A stretch of 64,000 bases of DNA, taken from Prosopocoilus inquinatus. Its lineage: Eukaryota; Arthropoda; Insecta; Coleoptera; Lucanidae. The stretch covers positions 23,337,001 through 23,401,000 of the forward strand of contig CM069877.1 of NCBI GenBank assembly GCA_036172665.1. Direction: 5' to 3'. The stretch's first letter is position 1. Each line of letters opens with the position of its first letter. The notes under the pieces were generated by a model. It did no database searches, was not told where the DNA came from, and worked only from the letters and a program-made list of their open reading frames with translations. A program made the translations under genes and the position numbers. Positions 48,901 to 60,074 of this stretch are shown in pieces.

Positions 48901-51900
48901 ATTATGGGTCAAATAGAACACGTTATACTCAATAACATGAATAACAACCAGTGATGTAGCTGACAACCAGTGAAGTAATTACATGTGTTCAACTTTTTTA
49001 TCATGCCACTCCTTGTTTTTCTTAAGGTTGCATTAAAACAAAATAAAATGAAACAGCTGTACAGAGGCTGCTCGATCTTTTCACTGCAATCAAAAACGAT
49101 TTGCAAAAAAATTTTTATAAACATACAGTTTTTCGCTGGATCTTTACAGTTACGAAATAAAATTTTCGTAAATAAATCGATACTTCGTAGTCAACTTAGC
49201 GACAATATTGATGTATTCAAACATCAATTTGAGCTTGGTTGTATGTGTTAGATGATCTTATCCTTAAAAAATGCCAAGCAAAATTATGAGCAAAATGAGC
49301 ACAAGAAATCGCAACCTAACCGCAACAGTGGTGTATTTTGTAACTTATTAACGAGCAATTAAAATTTAGAGGTCCTTTAAAATAGAGTTCCATGATTGGT
49401 GGTTACCGTCCGTAGCAACAAAATTTAACACCCCTTTAAATTTAACGGTTTTGTTACAGATTCGAACCCCACAGTCAGTTAAAAAACCGGAACCGGATAT
49501 TTTGTGCGCAGCAGAATCTAAAGATTCATACGCAACGTAATTTATGTTTTATTTCTTTTCATTTTATACGCAGAAGAGTAAAACGTATGGAGTAACTCAA
49601 AATGACAAATTTATAGATTCCTTTATTGGTTTTTCATATGTGTCAGATAATGATATATGAAGGTGTTGATTCTTTACCTGGATCAGGACACTACAACGTA
49701 ACTGCAAAGATCCAGCGAAAAAACTATATAATATGATAAAGTTATGCTGCGTTTAGACTTGAGCGCGCACACACTGATCCACTGCGAATGCTCAAGTACG
49801 CTAGCTGTGAGTTTTTCCTATGATTAAATACATTTCGCGAGTGCGAACGAATGCCGTGCGCGTATGCTCGGCTCGTTCGTGCACAAGTCTAAACGCAGCC
49901 TTAGAATAACACTGATAAAATCTAAAGTGGTCCAAGTAGTACGCTGGGTGTTTATGGGAAGCTGTTACAATAGCTAACGTTCTTATTTCAATTTTTATAA
50001 AGTAACTTGAATTATGAAAGTTACAGGACTTTTCCTGTTACATTTTATGGTACCATCGGAAAAACAAATGATTATCAGGTTTTAAAGATTTTCAATTCGT
50101 TCAACTTTTTTTAAATGGAACATTATAATTGTTGTAAGTCCTCATACATTTTCATCAGCTGTTGATAAAAGTAACGAGTAGAGAAATGATGGCCAGATCA
50201 TCCACATTACGATGCTTTTTGTAAAAAAATCCCTAAAACTCGTATATTTAAACTGTTTCTCTGTGTCCTAAAATAAAACCTGTACCACTGCCTATACGAT
50301 AAGGTTCCACAATATTAAAACCTAATACTAGCATTCTAAATATCGTTGTTATTTCTGTATACAGAAATCGACAATCTTTTAGAGAATAAATTTTCAATGG
50401 AACTTCATCATTTGTCGCTTTCTCTTCTGCTTACTCTTAACAACCCACATTTTTTTTTATCTTTTGATTGTTTTTGACAATGTATTATTATTTTTCTTTC
50501 TTCGCCGCTTTTAACATTTCTTATAAATTTCCTGAAGACATTCTTTTTTGGAAGTCAATGTACGACATTCATTTACTTCATGTAAATCATGTAATAAAGA
50601 GATGTCTCTCCCAAAAAATATAAATTCAATTTACAACACTATCGAGTTGCGGAGTATGCGCCTCGGCGTGTCTTCCTTTCATTCGATTGTCCGCTTGCTG
50701 TATAGCCGTATTTACAGATTGATTTTTCTTTATATGGATTACGGGCATTTGGATAAACGTTGCACTGTGGTTTTTTTTTAAGTACATAATTGCAAGAAGT
50801 AGCTTTAACATTTTTTTTTTCTCTGCTTTAATAACATTAATTAATATTGTATATGTTATTCTGACTAAATTTTTTTTAGGTAGACGGAGCTAATGATAGA
50901 TCTGAAAGTGATACACCAACAACAGCAACCGGACCTCGCAAGCAGAAACCGAATTTTTTCAAATTAAAAAGCAAATCAGAAAATATCCGCGCCACAGAAC
51001 AACTCAAATCTTCACCTGTTTCACCTTCGAAAAAAACTTTCAAGTACCGTTCTGAAGTCAAAGAAGAGAAACCAGTCAGCGATGTAAAGAAATTGAGTCT
51101 CAAAAAACTGCGAACCCCACTCGATGTCAAACTGGCGAACTTGCGAGACCTCGCTCAGTCTTCTCAATCGTGTTCCGACAGTGACAGAAGCAGATTCTTT
51201 AGTTCCAGTCCTAAGAAACCACTCGATGTAAGAGGTGATATTATGAATCTTGTCACGAAAAGCATTGCCCAACAGAAAGAAATTCCACGCAGTAAGCTAG
51301 TGAAGCACAAACTAAATTCTAGAAAATATAGTGACGATGAAGATTATATTCCCGAGGCTTCCAAAAAGAAGTGCAAGGAGAACAATGATTTTAAAAAGAA
51401 GGCAGTCAAAGTGAAAAGAAGAGTTCCAATGAAGAAAGATTTGGCTGAAACAGAACGGGTTAAAAAAGAGCAAAAGGAAGAGAAGAAGAAAAAGGGTATT
51501 AACGTGTGGGTTGAAGTGTTCTCGGAAGCCGAAGAGAAGTGGATTAGTGTTGATGTAACAAAAGGAAAGATGCACTGTGTCAGTGAGCTACACGTAAGTA
51601 CTTATTTAAGTCTGTGTGTATTTCAGCAGTAATACTCAACATTTCAAATTAGGCTAGAGCAACATATCCTGTATGTTATATATTGGCATGGGATAACGAT
51701 AATTATGTGAAAGATATTACAAAAAGGTATTGCGCTCAGTGGAACACAGTGACAAGAAAATTGAGAGTCGACCCTGGATGGTGGAATAGTTCTTTAAAAC
51801 CGTTCTTGGGTCCCAGAACTCCTCGAAATAAAGAAGAGGATGATGAATTGGCAAGGGAACAACTGGAAAAGCCCTTGCCTACAACTATATCCGAGTTAGT

Positions 51901-52953
51901 TATAAGTAATAACATTAAATTACTTGTAGTGTTAATAAATTTGACAAATCCAGGTATAAAGACCATCCCCTATACGTGCTCAAAAGACATTTACTTAAAT
52001 TCCAAGCTATTTATCCTCCAAATGCAGCCACCTTGGGCTTCATCAGGAACGAACCAGTCTATTCACGTGATTGCGTCTACGTCTTGCATTCGCGAGAGCT
52101 TTGGCTTAAAGAAGCCAAAGTCGTGAAAGTCGGTGAGCAACCATACAAGATCGTCAAGGCCAGACCTAAATACGATAAGGTGTCTAAACCCGTGATAATT
52201 TTATTTCTGCGCTAATTTAAACCTACTGTAGTTATCCAATTCTATTATAACTGACAGACCGTTGGAAATATTTGGAGTATGGCAGGTTGAAGATTACGTG
52301 CCACCTAGCGCTGAAAATGGTATCGTTCCTCGGAATGCTTACGGCAATGTCGAATTGTTTAAACCGTGCATGTTGCCGAAAGGCACTGTACATTTGCAAC
52401 GTAAGTTTTTTTTTTTTGTATAAGCCCTTAATTTTAAATCGTTTGGAATCATTTTGTTTGAATATTTTCATCCAATAATAATGAATTTTTGTTATATTTA
52501 TAGTACCAGGGTTGAATAAAGTAGCCCGAAAAATGAATATCGATTGTGCTCCGGCCGTGACAGGATTTGATTTTCATGCCGGTTGGAATCACGCCATTTA
52601 CGATGGTTTCATAGTATGCGAAGAGCATGCAGACAAACTTGTAGCTGGATGGTATATGGTAAGTTAAAATATAAATATTCTCATCATCACCTTGGATCTA
52701 ATTTTTTGATTCTTCTGTTCAGGAACAAGAAGAAGCAGAGAAACGAGCTCAGGAAAAATTAGAAAAGCGCGTGTATGATAACTGGCGGAAGTTGATCAGA
52801 GGATTGTTAATCCGCGAACGGTTGAAAGCTAGATATGATTTTGGAGCCCCAACGACAGAGGCAAAGGACCAATCTAAAGCGGGGGCAAAGCGCAAATCCG
52901 GGACACTATGTATTAAGAAACGAAGAATAAAAAGTGACAGTGAATCGGATTGA
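39995..52953 (+). CDS. XPC: XPC, damage sensor of global-genome nucleotide excision repair
   Basis: Rad4/XPC family: binds helix distortions, partners RAD23 and centrin, and recruits TFIIH. Exons: 39995-41938, 50880-51593, 51653-51894, 51954-52179, 52232-52400, 52504-52658, 52723-52953, in frame for about 1226 residues (human 940). The start is the first in-frame ATG ([10 protein letters not shown]); the upstream open frame begins with TTG. The first half of the transglutaminase-like domain ([19 protein letters not shown]) is at about residues 238-355, followed by a long Lys/Ser/Glu-rich linker. The second half ([17 protein letters not shown]) starts at about 855. The BHD region follows ([55 protein letters not shown]), then a centrin-binding helix ([19 protein letters not shown]). 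The 8.9-kb first intron is full of mobile DNA. The 52179/52232 junction is the least certain. Confidence 0.96.
42013..44195 (+). mobile_element. hAT transposon in XPC intron 1, 8-bp TSD
   Basis: The short inverted ends TAGAGACCGGATTTATA and TAAAGTCCGGATTTATA (right, inverted) fit the hAT YARNG rule. The 8-bp direct repeat GTTATCAG flanks it (42005-42012, 44196-44203). The element is 2183 bp and carries one transposase gene in the same orientation as XPC. Confidence 0.93.
42482..44024 (+). pseudogene. CGGBP1-like hAT transposase, one frameshift
   Basis: It starts [21 protein letters not shown] 57-nt GT-AG intron at 42593-42649 joins CNACSKQ to [13 protein letters not shown], completing a BED-type zinc finger (CxxC ... 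HxxxxH). The next region ([39 protein letters not shown]) resembles CGGBP1. Further motifs are [18 protein letters not shown] and the C-terminal dimerisation end [18 protein letters not shown]. One base change in an A run near 43118 splits the frame (43153 stop); otherwise it is open to 44024. The copy looks young but inactive. Confidence 0.9.
44490..44535. repeat. Short palindrome matching the tail of repeat family A
   Basis: AATCTTAAACCGGTTTAAGATT is palindromic and is followed by AAAAAAACTTTTTACTTA, the tail seen after the family A foldback at 2149-2300. Confidence 0.55.
44580..45597 (-). repeat. GC-rich block with a 371-bp tandem duplication
   Basis: The unit starting GGGCGGCAACAGGCTGATAC occurs at 44856 and again at 45227, nearly identical over about 371 bp. 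The GC content is clearly above the surroundings. On the minus strand a Pro/Ser/Gln-rich frame (44939-44579) lies just downstream of the two units. This arrangement resembles tandem 5' UTR monomers of a non-LTR retrotransposon followed by a truncated first frame, but no reverse transcriptase is present and the family is not identified. Confidence 0.55.
45637..45763. mobile_element. Foldback MITE in XPC intron 1
   Basis: The ends GCCCCGTTTTCATAATCAGA and, inverted, GGCCGTTTTCATAACCAGA both continue into CTTTAAATTTA-type sequence. No frame. Confidence 0.65.
45789..45916. mobile_element. MITE 3, PIF/Harbinger-type, TSD TAA
   Basis: The ends GGGCCAGTTTTTCAATTGGA and, inverted, GGCGTGGTTTTTCCATCAC are diverged. 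TAA lies on both sides (45786-45788, 45917-45919). The centre contains AACAATTGT. It is the closest relative of MITE 2. Confidence 0.7.
46036..46178. mobile_element. MITE in XPC intron 1
   Basis: The ends GGCCGGTTGCACCAAACAC and, inverted, AGCCATTTGCACCAAACAC are followed by (A)TAAGTCGAGCTTAA versus TTAGGGTCAGCTTAA. Confidence 0.65.
46601..46700 (+). promoter_or_regulatory. Core-promoter-like block with heat-shock-element-like sites
   Basis: Two clusters of 5-bp GAA/TTC-type units (46601-46613 and 46626-46643, TTCTAGAGGCTTCGAA) precede a TATAAAA box at 46656. An initiator-like TCAGTC places the A at 46685, 29 bp downstream. No protein gene follows; the first ATG frame ends after 13 codons. 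It could be a solo LTR, a detached hsp-type promoter, or chance. Confidence 0.4.
46960..47035 (+). repeat. Hammerhead-like core, family A, in XPC intron 1
   Basis: GACACTCAACGTTTC, then CTGATGA, a CTAT/ATAG stem with loop TAATCG, then GAAACGTTGA. The box order is that of a hammerhead, and an outer inverted repeat (CAACGTTTC/GAAACGTTG) encloses it. No UH cleavage dinucleotide follows, so it is probably inactive. Confidence 0.55.
47440..47535 (+). repeat. Second family A copy in XPC intron 1
   Basis: CTCCTGACGAAGCTATCAAT and GAGAAGCGTTAAGTGC followed by CCCGGTTTAAGATTAAAAA match the family A sequence with several substitutions in the GAAAC box. Confidence 0.5.
47641..47930 (+). repeat. Possible tRNA-derived SINE fragment
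   Basis: GGGTTCGAACTGCG at about 47669 resembles a pol III B box, and the preceding GCAAGGTCATGATCAT suits a degraded tRNA head. No convincing A box or cloverleaf could be drawn, so a functional tRNA is not proposed. Confidence 0.35.
48178..48204. repeat. (ATA)n microsatellite
   Basis: About nine AAT units in XPC intron 1. Confidence 0.9.
49049..49112 (+). repeat. 3' half of a hammerhead element
   Basis: GAAACAGCTGTACAGAGGCT, GCTCGATCTTTTCACTGCAA and AAAACGATTTGCAAAAAAAT match the 3' half of the ribozyme element, with one added A at the cleavage site. The CTGAAGA half is missing. Confidence 0.7.
49745..49900. mobile_element. MITE with TTA flanks in XPC intron 1
   Basis: The ends TGCTGCGTTTAGACTTG and, inverted, GGCTGCGTTTAGACTTG are flanked by TTA on both sides. 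The interior has GC-rich, CG-containing words but no frame. Confidence 0.7.
49935..50050. repeat. Dispersed repeat copy 2 with the empty site for MITE 4
   Basis: Matches both flanks of the MITE at 18301-18401, with one TTA at the junction (about 49981-49983). Confidence 0.7.
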
Positions 52954-53082
52954 AAATAATTACGGGTTGTTGTACATACTATATTTGTTACTTTGTATTC
53001 AAGTTTATATACCTCATTAAATATGGATTTTTCAATTACTCGCCTTTATTTTTAAAATCCATCGCGCCAAAAGAAACGACTA

Positions 53083-53101
53083 AATAAAATTATTTTTTAT
53101 T
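53083..53101. terminator. Facing poly(A) signals of XPC and PNPT1
   Basis: AATAAA on the + strand (53083-53088) and AATAAA on the - strand (53096-53101) lie 7 bp apart. They sit about 130 bp after the XPC stop and about 40 bp after the PNPT1 stop. An earlier ATTAAA near 53017 could also serve XPC. Confidence 0.6.
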
Positions 53102-53138
53102 TCAAATTAAATGATATAAGTAAAAGTAAAAAAAAATA

Positions 53139-53264
53139 TTATTTTGGCGCTGCTTGCAATACTTTTCTGGACAGCCTCATCAACCCCGAGACGGGATCTC
53201 TACCAAAATATTTTACTTGGAATTCATGTCCCACTTCAATTCCTACTGCAGAAGGATGAGCAAT
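53139..53264 (-). CDS. PNPT1: PNPT1 (mitochondrial PNPase), last coding exon
   Basis: On the minus strand an acceptor TTTTTTTTACAG is followed by [20 protein letters not shown], then [20 protein letters not shown] and a final K, then TAA. This is the end of the S1 RNA-binding domain of polyribonucleotide nucleotidyltransferase, the 3'-5' phosphorolytic exoribonuclease of mitochondria; the GRDP...MRLSRKVLQ signature is characteristic. Upstream exons were not found between here and the right window edge, so the preceding intron is long or the gene continues outside. It is convergent with XPC, with 185 bp between stop codons. Confidence 0.88.
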   Translation of the reverse strand: MAHPSAVGIEVGHEFQVKYFGRDPVSGLMRLSRKVLQAAPK

Positions 53265-53792
53265 CTGTAAAAAAAATTGTTATCAGCAAAGAAAAGAAAT
53301 CGGTCCACCTATTCCGCAATCAGTACGAAAATTTAATTCTCGGACTGTACTAGCTCCGCCCGCAGTATTTGGGAGGGAGTTATCTTATCTAGTTGCATCG
53401 AGCACGTCGATGTCGACTTGTACGCGCTTTTATTATTTGAAATTAAATATTTAAAGTAAGTGATGACTACCACACGCATTTTTATATTTTCAAAAACTTC
53501 AATATTTTCAAACTCTTCTATTAGCTCTCTAGGATGTGCGAAAAACGTTTTGACGATTAAATGCATTTAAATCGTTTAGTCGTCGCGTCAAAGGAAAAAC
53601 CTGAACTAACTCGCATACCTTCCCTCTCCAATCAATGACAATTAGAAGCATCGCAGCCGCGCACGGCGCAGAGGTGGAAGGAGTGTACAGTACATTCGGC
53701 GTGAAAAGCGTCCTTACTAAGTGGGCCCAATTCTTAAGCTTGGTTATCAGGATTCGGTTTTAAATATGTTTTTATTAAACAAGCAGAGCATT

Positions 53793-54017
53793 CATAATTT
53801 TAATTTCGGAAGGAACCTCTGAAAAGTCTGCTTTATGTACGACGTTTCGTCGGCTATTAAGATTACAGTTAACAGTTAACTGAAGCGTTACCAATTTATT
53901 TTTTAGGATTAAATTAAATAAATTGGTAGCGCTTCAGTTAACTGTAATCTTAATAGCCGAGGAAACGTCGTACATAAAGCAGACTTTCCAGAGGTTCCTT
54001 CCGAAATCAAAATTATG
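53793..54017. repeat. Foldback element with GAAACGTC half-sites
   Basis: The arms begin CATAATTTTAATTTCGGAAG and pair inverted with the right side up to 54017. Both arms contain the GACGAAACGTCG or GAGGAAACGTCG word seen at the 3' side of hammerhead families, but no CTGANGA box is correctly placed. It was probably derived from a related element. Confidence 0.65.
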
Positions 54018-55802
54018 GCGTCCCAAAAAACGGCACTCGTGAAAGGGCACCACCCAGGTATTGAGGATATTGCTAAACGACTGACGCTCCGAAGCGCGTC
54101 GCAAATTAATAGACGGAAACCAATCATGCTCTCAAAAATTCGAAAGGAGAGTTTGCTGAATCAAAACCAACGTGACATCAGCAGTGACCAACGAGTATCA
54201 ATCTGACATATAAGATAACGTCAATAGCGTCAAAGGCCAAGGGTGAGACCACTTAAACTATTCGTCGAAATGTTAGCTCACAAAAACCTGTAGTTCACAT
54301 CAAGTGATTCAATAAAAAAAAAGCGGTGACGTGAATTTTACAAATCTCTGAACGCGTGGATTAACAATTTCGCCCAATTCTGACGAACCAGAAGAAATAC
54401 GCTTACACTTGTTTCAAAAGATGATGCAATCTTATCTAGAATTAGAATCTCCGAAAGATATTTGAGACATATAGTGCAAGAGTGATCCAATTGAAAAAAG
54501 TCCTAATGCAGTTAGTAGTGCCGACTCCACGGATTTTTTACTTTTTTATTGTGCTATAATAGCCCGTGATGAGTTTTGTAAAATAACTTTAGAAGAATAA
54601 ATAAATATCATTAGTCCAATAGTTGAAATAAAGATATTTTAATCTGCTGTTTCTTAAAACTACTTTTTAGCATTTAGGCCACTCTTACACTACGCCTCAT
54701 TTAAAATAACAAAGAAGTGTCAATTCATCGAGAATTTTACACCAATTTATGTATTTATTTATATATGAGTATTTTAAAATGAAAGCCCAAAGAAGTGTCT
54801 AAAACAAATGTGGGCATAAAATACGAGAAGAGCCAGCTCGTAGTATCCCCCACCCTTCGACGGTAACAAATTAACAAGTGCGATCACATAGAAATTACAA
54901 ACAGTTCCCTGTGTCATTGGTTGCTGAGATAAGCGCGCAAGAATATCGCGAAAGGGATACACCCCGTCACGTTCCCTTACCATGCCAACGTCTGGTCTGC
55001 AATAAAACGCAAAGCCTGAGATTAGTTGAAATTCGCCAAATTTATCATTCCAGCGACGACGAAAACGATAATAAAAAAAACTAGCTTTTATTGTAAGAAA
55101 ATTCACACGAACAGGGTGCGGCAAATGAAGCGATTTAAACATAAAAGACTTTCTTAATATTGCGAAATCGGAAAATGCGAGACGAATTGAATATAGAGGT
55201 CGTTCTCTAAAAGCGGTTTTCACATCGTAACAAGAGTTCGCGTTGTTTCCTCAACAGTTGTCTCGGTACTAGCTCTAATGGAGATGGGGTGGATTACTAA
55301 ATGATACAAAAGTAAAGGCGCCAGGGAAATTGTCCCAGCCGAAGGAATCACCGTGATGGTATTCTTGAACCCCTAGGAGACTTTCTTTCACTCATACTTT
55401 TAGCGTAGTGTAAACAAACAATGAAACACAGTTAACACATAAATAGCTATTAATTTTAAGCGTTACAATCAAAATGTGTGGCAAATAATACAACCAAATG
55501 TTAAATTACGTCGTATAAAGGAAAAAATCAAGTGATGCGATAATTTTTTCTTTTGCGGAGTGTATAATAAACTAAACTGAAGTGGCCATAGAAGAATTTA
55601 ACGCGAAAGGATCAGTACTGATCGAACTGTTGGACTTGTTGTCCCTAAACGATACGAAATTTAGAAATAAATTAAATTAAATAACATAGTTAACTCTTAT
55701 TATTGAGAAAATAGCTTTTAAACTTTATTATTGTTCTTCTTAAATTATGCACTGCATCGAGCAGTGATAGCCAGACGGCAGATCGACAAAGTGTAATAGT
55801 TT

Positions 55803-56040
55803 ACTATTGCAACGAAGCGGTGCGATGTTATAGATTGTGTACACACCTCAACATATTTGCCGGCACAGTGCGCCTAGCCGATAGTGAACAATCTGTAAAC
55901 CAAAGAAATAATGCATTCGTTAGAACGGCATCATTCACAAAAATGTCGCGGTTGACTACGATGCTCGGACACAATGCGCATGAGAGTGTTACTGCAGAAG
56001 CGCGTCGTGCTTTTATTTAATTCAAATCATCTAATTTGTT
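55803..56040. repeat. Direct repeat, copy 1
   Basis: CTATTGCAACGAAGCGGTGC through TGTTG is repeated at 56795-57034 with scattered substitutions and small indels. About 755 bp separate the copies. The pair could be terminal repeats of a small retrotransposon-like element (TRIM-like) or two independent insertions; no TG...CA ends are evident. Confidence 0.7.
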
Positions 56041-56794
56041 GTTACTAAATTTAAAAAAGAGCTATTATTATCTTCTGGAATTATATCCACGTTTTTACCC
56101 TGACGATATTAGACTGATTGATTAAAAATCACTTATAAACGGGCGTAACTTTTAATGCTTCGATTTAGACACCCGCGTCGAAAGAGACTGCCGCTGCCTC
56201 AAACTGATTCCAGGCAGTTCACTTTTTCGATTCCGCTATTTGGTGATAGCAGTTGGGCAAATACCCGATGGATGGGATGATAAAAAATTGGTAAATACTA
56301 AAACTAATTTTATACACTTAAAAAATTGATGCAATGGGTATATTTCTGTAGCAGATAAATATCCATATATCGGGAAAATTTCAGGTCAATACCACATAAT
56401 TTGATGCGTTCGTCTTGGGTTTCCCTGCTTTATCAACGGTCTCATTTTATTTGGTTCACTGTACACCATGGATAATTTCAAATTTTAGTCTGGTCAACCT
56501 AAATGTGAATGAGGAATATCATAGTCGGAGAGAAATGGTATTACGCACCGTTGCCCCTACTTTTACTTGCAACACCCATTTCTCCGCAGTTGCCTTATGA
56601 TTAAAGCATCGAGGAAAATAGCCTGTCAAAATCAAAATTAATGAGACGCAGAATAGAATCCCCATGTCTATCGGAAATGCAGCGAGAAATGGAGCCCCAC
56701 CGCGCGCGGATTACAACGCCTCTGAGTTTGGACCTTCAGATTCGAGGCCTTACTTAATGATCACATGGCACATAGAAAAAAGTGTAACACTACT

Positions 56795-57034
56795 ATTGCA
56801 ACGAAGCGGTGCGATATTATAAATAGATTGTGTACACGCCTCAACATATTTGCCGGCGCAGCGCGTCTAGCCGATAGTGAACAATCGGTAAGCCAAAGAA
56901 ATAATGCATTCGTTAGGACGGCACGATTCACAATAATGTCGCGGTCGACTGCGATGCTCGGACACGACGCGCACGAGAGAGTGTGCTGCAGTGACGTGTC
57001 GTGCTTCTATTTAGTTCAAATCAATTAAATTGTT
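56795..57034. repeat. Direct repeat, copy 2
   Basis: Second copy of the 55803-56040 repeat. It shares GCCGATAGTGAACAATC and AAAGAAATAATGCATTCGTT. The differences include many CG to TG/CA changes. Confidence 0.7.
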
Positions 57035-57049
57035 GTTTTTAAATTAAAA

Positions 57050-58255
57050 AAAATATATCAGCAGAGTAAACCAAAAGACGATGGTTTCCTTGTATAAATC
57101 TTTTGATTTTATTTCGTTTGCATTTTCCGTTTTCCCTTTAGCCTTTTATCTGTATATGTGTTTTTTTTTTAATTTCATTGATCCTCTGTCAATCGTAATT
57201 TGTTTTTGTTTAATTTCATTCATCCTCCATCTATAAAGCAAACCAAAAACAAAAAAGAATTGGAGAGTGAAACAAAAAAATAATCCATGCAATAAAATCA
57301 AAAACAATCGGATTCCTCTTACAAATTTTCCGATTTTTTTCTCATTTCCGCTTCATTTTATAATCATTTGGTTTTTTTTTATTTCATTGATTCTATGTCA
57401 ATCACATTTTGTTTTTGCTTAATTTCATTGATCCTCTCTCTATCGATAATGTAAACCAAAAACAAAAAGCGAATCGCAGAGTGTAATAAGATAATAATCA
57501 ACGCAATAAAAAAAGACAATTTGTTTCGTTTTGTAAATATTTTAATTTTCTTTTTTCATTTACATTGGCCGTTTTCTTTTATATCTAAGCCTTATTTTTA
57601 ATTTTGTTAAATTTAATCGATCTTTTGTCAGTAATGCGACCAAAAACAAAAAGCGAACAACAGAATGAAACAAAAGTTAATCCACGACACAAAATCCACG
57701 ACACAAAACAAAAGCATTGCTGTCATTTTAGAAATCTTTTGATCGGTGTCATTTTATTGTCAATTTTTTACTTTTATTTCAATTTTATCGATTGATTTTC
57801 ATTTTTCTTTGTCCCCTTTTGTTTTACTGCGTGTCTTTTATTTCATTCCAATTCGCCGTAATTTTCCTCATTTGTATTTCCTGTTTTTCAAATTGTATAT
57901 CTTGTTTTTTTTTTTAATTTATTGATTGTCTTTTGTTTTCCGTTTCTTTTGAATTTTATTTAACTCGATTTTCTTTGAATAAATTTCTGTTTCGTTGTTT
58001 TCGTCTTTTGTTTCGTTTGTGCGTTTAAATTTTTGATTTTTATTGTTCGCATTTTTGTTTACTTATTTGTAGTCTTTTGTTGCTTAATTTTATTGATTTT
58101 TTTGCGATTCATTCTCTCGTTCACTTTTAGTTTTTCGCTTGCGCCAGCCTCCCCTTCACTTATTTTTATTACTATTTAATTTCAAACGATTTTTCCTTGT
58201 CCTTTTATTACCCTTTGTTACACTTTATTATTCACCTTTAGCTTTATTTTATTAA
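57050..58255. repeat. T-rich DNA with a degenerate repeat of about 200 bp
   Basis: The words ATTTCATTGAT(C/T)CT and CCAAAAACAAAAAGCGAA recur at about 57172, 57380 and 57608. The right half is almost pure T-rich sequence. The vocabulary is the complement of the A-rich block at 18660-19400. No gene is supported. Confidence 0.55.
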
Positions 58256-58259
58256 TAGT

Positions 58260-58455
58260 TTTTAAAATACGGGAAATAACGGCTTAATAAAACTTCTAAT
58301 ATGTTATGATATTTCACAGGAGAGTAATATTTTTATTACTTCGTTAGGGCCAAAATCACTACAAATGGGAAATTAAATACTTCTATAAAACTTATAAAAA
58401 CTATACCAACACATTAGAAGTTTTATTAAGCCGTTAATACCCGTTTTTTAAAAAT
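58260..58455. mobile_element. Foldback MITE
   Basis: The arms share CGGCTTAATAAAACTTCTAA and an outer ACGGG block. The central part is AT-rich. Confidence 0.65.
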
Positions 58456-60074
58456 AGTTAAGAAATTACTGACACAGCAATACTTCGCTACAGTTTTTAA
58501 ATACAGATGGGGCTTTATTTTATACATAGTTTATCTCTTGTTTTATCTTGATGCCAGTTTTGTTTTTAGTTGCATTAAATCTGTTTTCGATCTAATTTTA
58601 TTGTTCCTCAGGGAAGTCCAGGGAAAACATATCACCGACACCGGTACATCTCTCTATTTCACTCGTTATAATGTCAATGCGTTTAACCTCTCTTTCTTGC
58701 TTATTATTCATATGTGAATACGAAATTTGAAATATCAAGATGGAGGTATAACCTCCTGCACGAAAACCCGGTGCAATTTTCAAACTTTTTCCGCACATGG
58801 TCGGCACTCGGCATCGAAATTAATAATATATATTATTTACTACACCTATCAGAGTGTCGCATTGAAAATCGTTTTCTGATATTTTTAGGGCCTGTAATGT
58901 ATATAAGAGAAGAGCAGGTACCTAAACTTGTATTTTAGCAATTGAATATTTAGAGTGTGAATGTAAACAAATCTTTTAGTCCAGGAGTTAGTGGACTTTT
59001 TTGACAAAGTTAATTGTTACTGATTCCCAAAGTTAATTGTTACTAAATCCTGGAGCCGCTCAAAGTTGGTTGTCCAATGCAAAACTATTTTGTGAAACGG
59101 AATACAGAGCTTGAAGTCCCTGAAGAGTTGGGAGCAGCTCCTTTGTGTAAAAGGAAAAAAAATCTGATGCATATCGTTCCTGCGAATTCTAACCTGTGAA
59201 CCCGGTTATCAAGAGCGAGTGAACGGTTGGTCCCTGGGTTCGCAGAAGGAACGGTTAAGAACATCTGCACTCTAAAGTTAATCTACTTTCAATGACTGAC
59301 TTATATATTTTTGTATAGTAAAAAGGTCGTGAAGGGATAATGCATGTAAATTCATTAAAAATATTGCTACACATAAATTCGTTGAAGGCCAGAGAGAAAA
59401 TGGCTTTTCAGATTCAATACAAACACCCTGCTTAAGTTTGCCAGACGTCCTTTGTTTTAAAGGACGCCCCCCATTTTTAGACTCAAAAATAAATCTTTTA
59501 ATATCAAGACTAGAGGACAATATCTATTTTTATTCTTGTTCAAAATTAAATAACTAAGTACTTACTATTGACTTCAATTGACGACTACGGTATGTTGCAT
59601 ATTAAAATCGCTCTTTATTGCATACAAAATAAAGTAAAAAGCAGCATTTAGGTACCTACGGAACCCTCAGTGCTAGAGTCTGATTTGCACTTAACCAGGT
59701 TTTTATTAATATCGTTACCGATACCATAACAGAGAAATTTTATTGAAAACAACGATGTCTCTTATTTTCTATCTTTTATATCCTCTAAAATACAAAACGG
59801 GGAACTGGAAACCCGAACCTCATTATGTAAACGTCCAAGCATTAAACGCTAAAATTTTGTAATTTCTCGCACACACACATGTTAGGGATTGCTAAAATAC
59901 AAGATTACCCGTTTTTATAAAATTTATTGAATTATTTGACCTTATAAAAATATCCACGTGAAACTGCAGACGTTTAAACAATTTTATTATTTACGCTACT
60001 TAAACATTACTAATCAAATCACGCTGGCCGTGTGACCGGCGCTTGGTTACTGCCGCCGCTGCGCAATAAATATA

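Larger units (their letters stand above)
53265..60074. other. Repeat-rich interval, presumably within the PNPT1 transcription unit
   Basis: No further PNPT1 exon or other gene was recognised. It contains a foldback (53793-54017), a direct-repeat pair (55803 and 56795), T-rich DNA (57050-58255) and another foldback (58260-58455). Frames at 58598-58807 and 59278-59520 on the minus strand are open but match nothing I recognise. Confidence 0.45.

Noticed and set aside
53793..54017. Complete hammerhead ribozyme
   Set aside because: GAAACGTC is present, but no CTGANGA box with a stem II lies upstream at a workable distance.
58598..59520. Minus-strand frames as PNPT1 exons
   Set aside because: Their residues do not match any PNPase domain I know, and they lack clear splice sites in the right phase.
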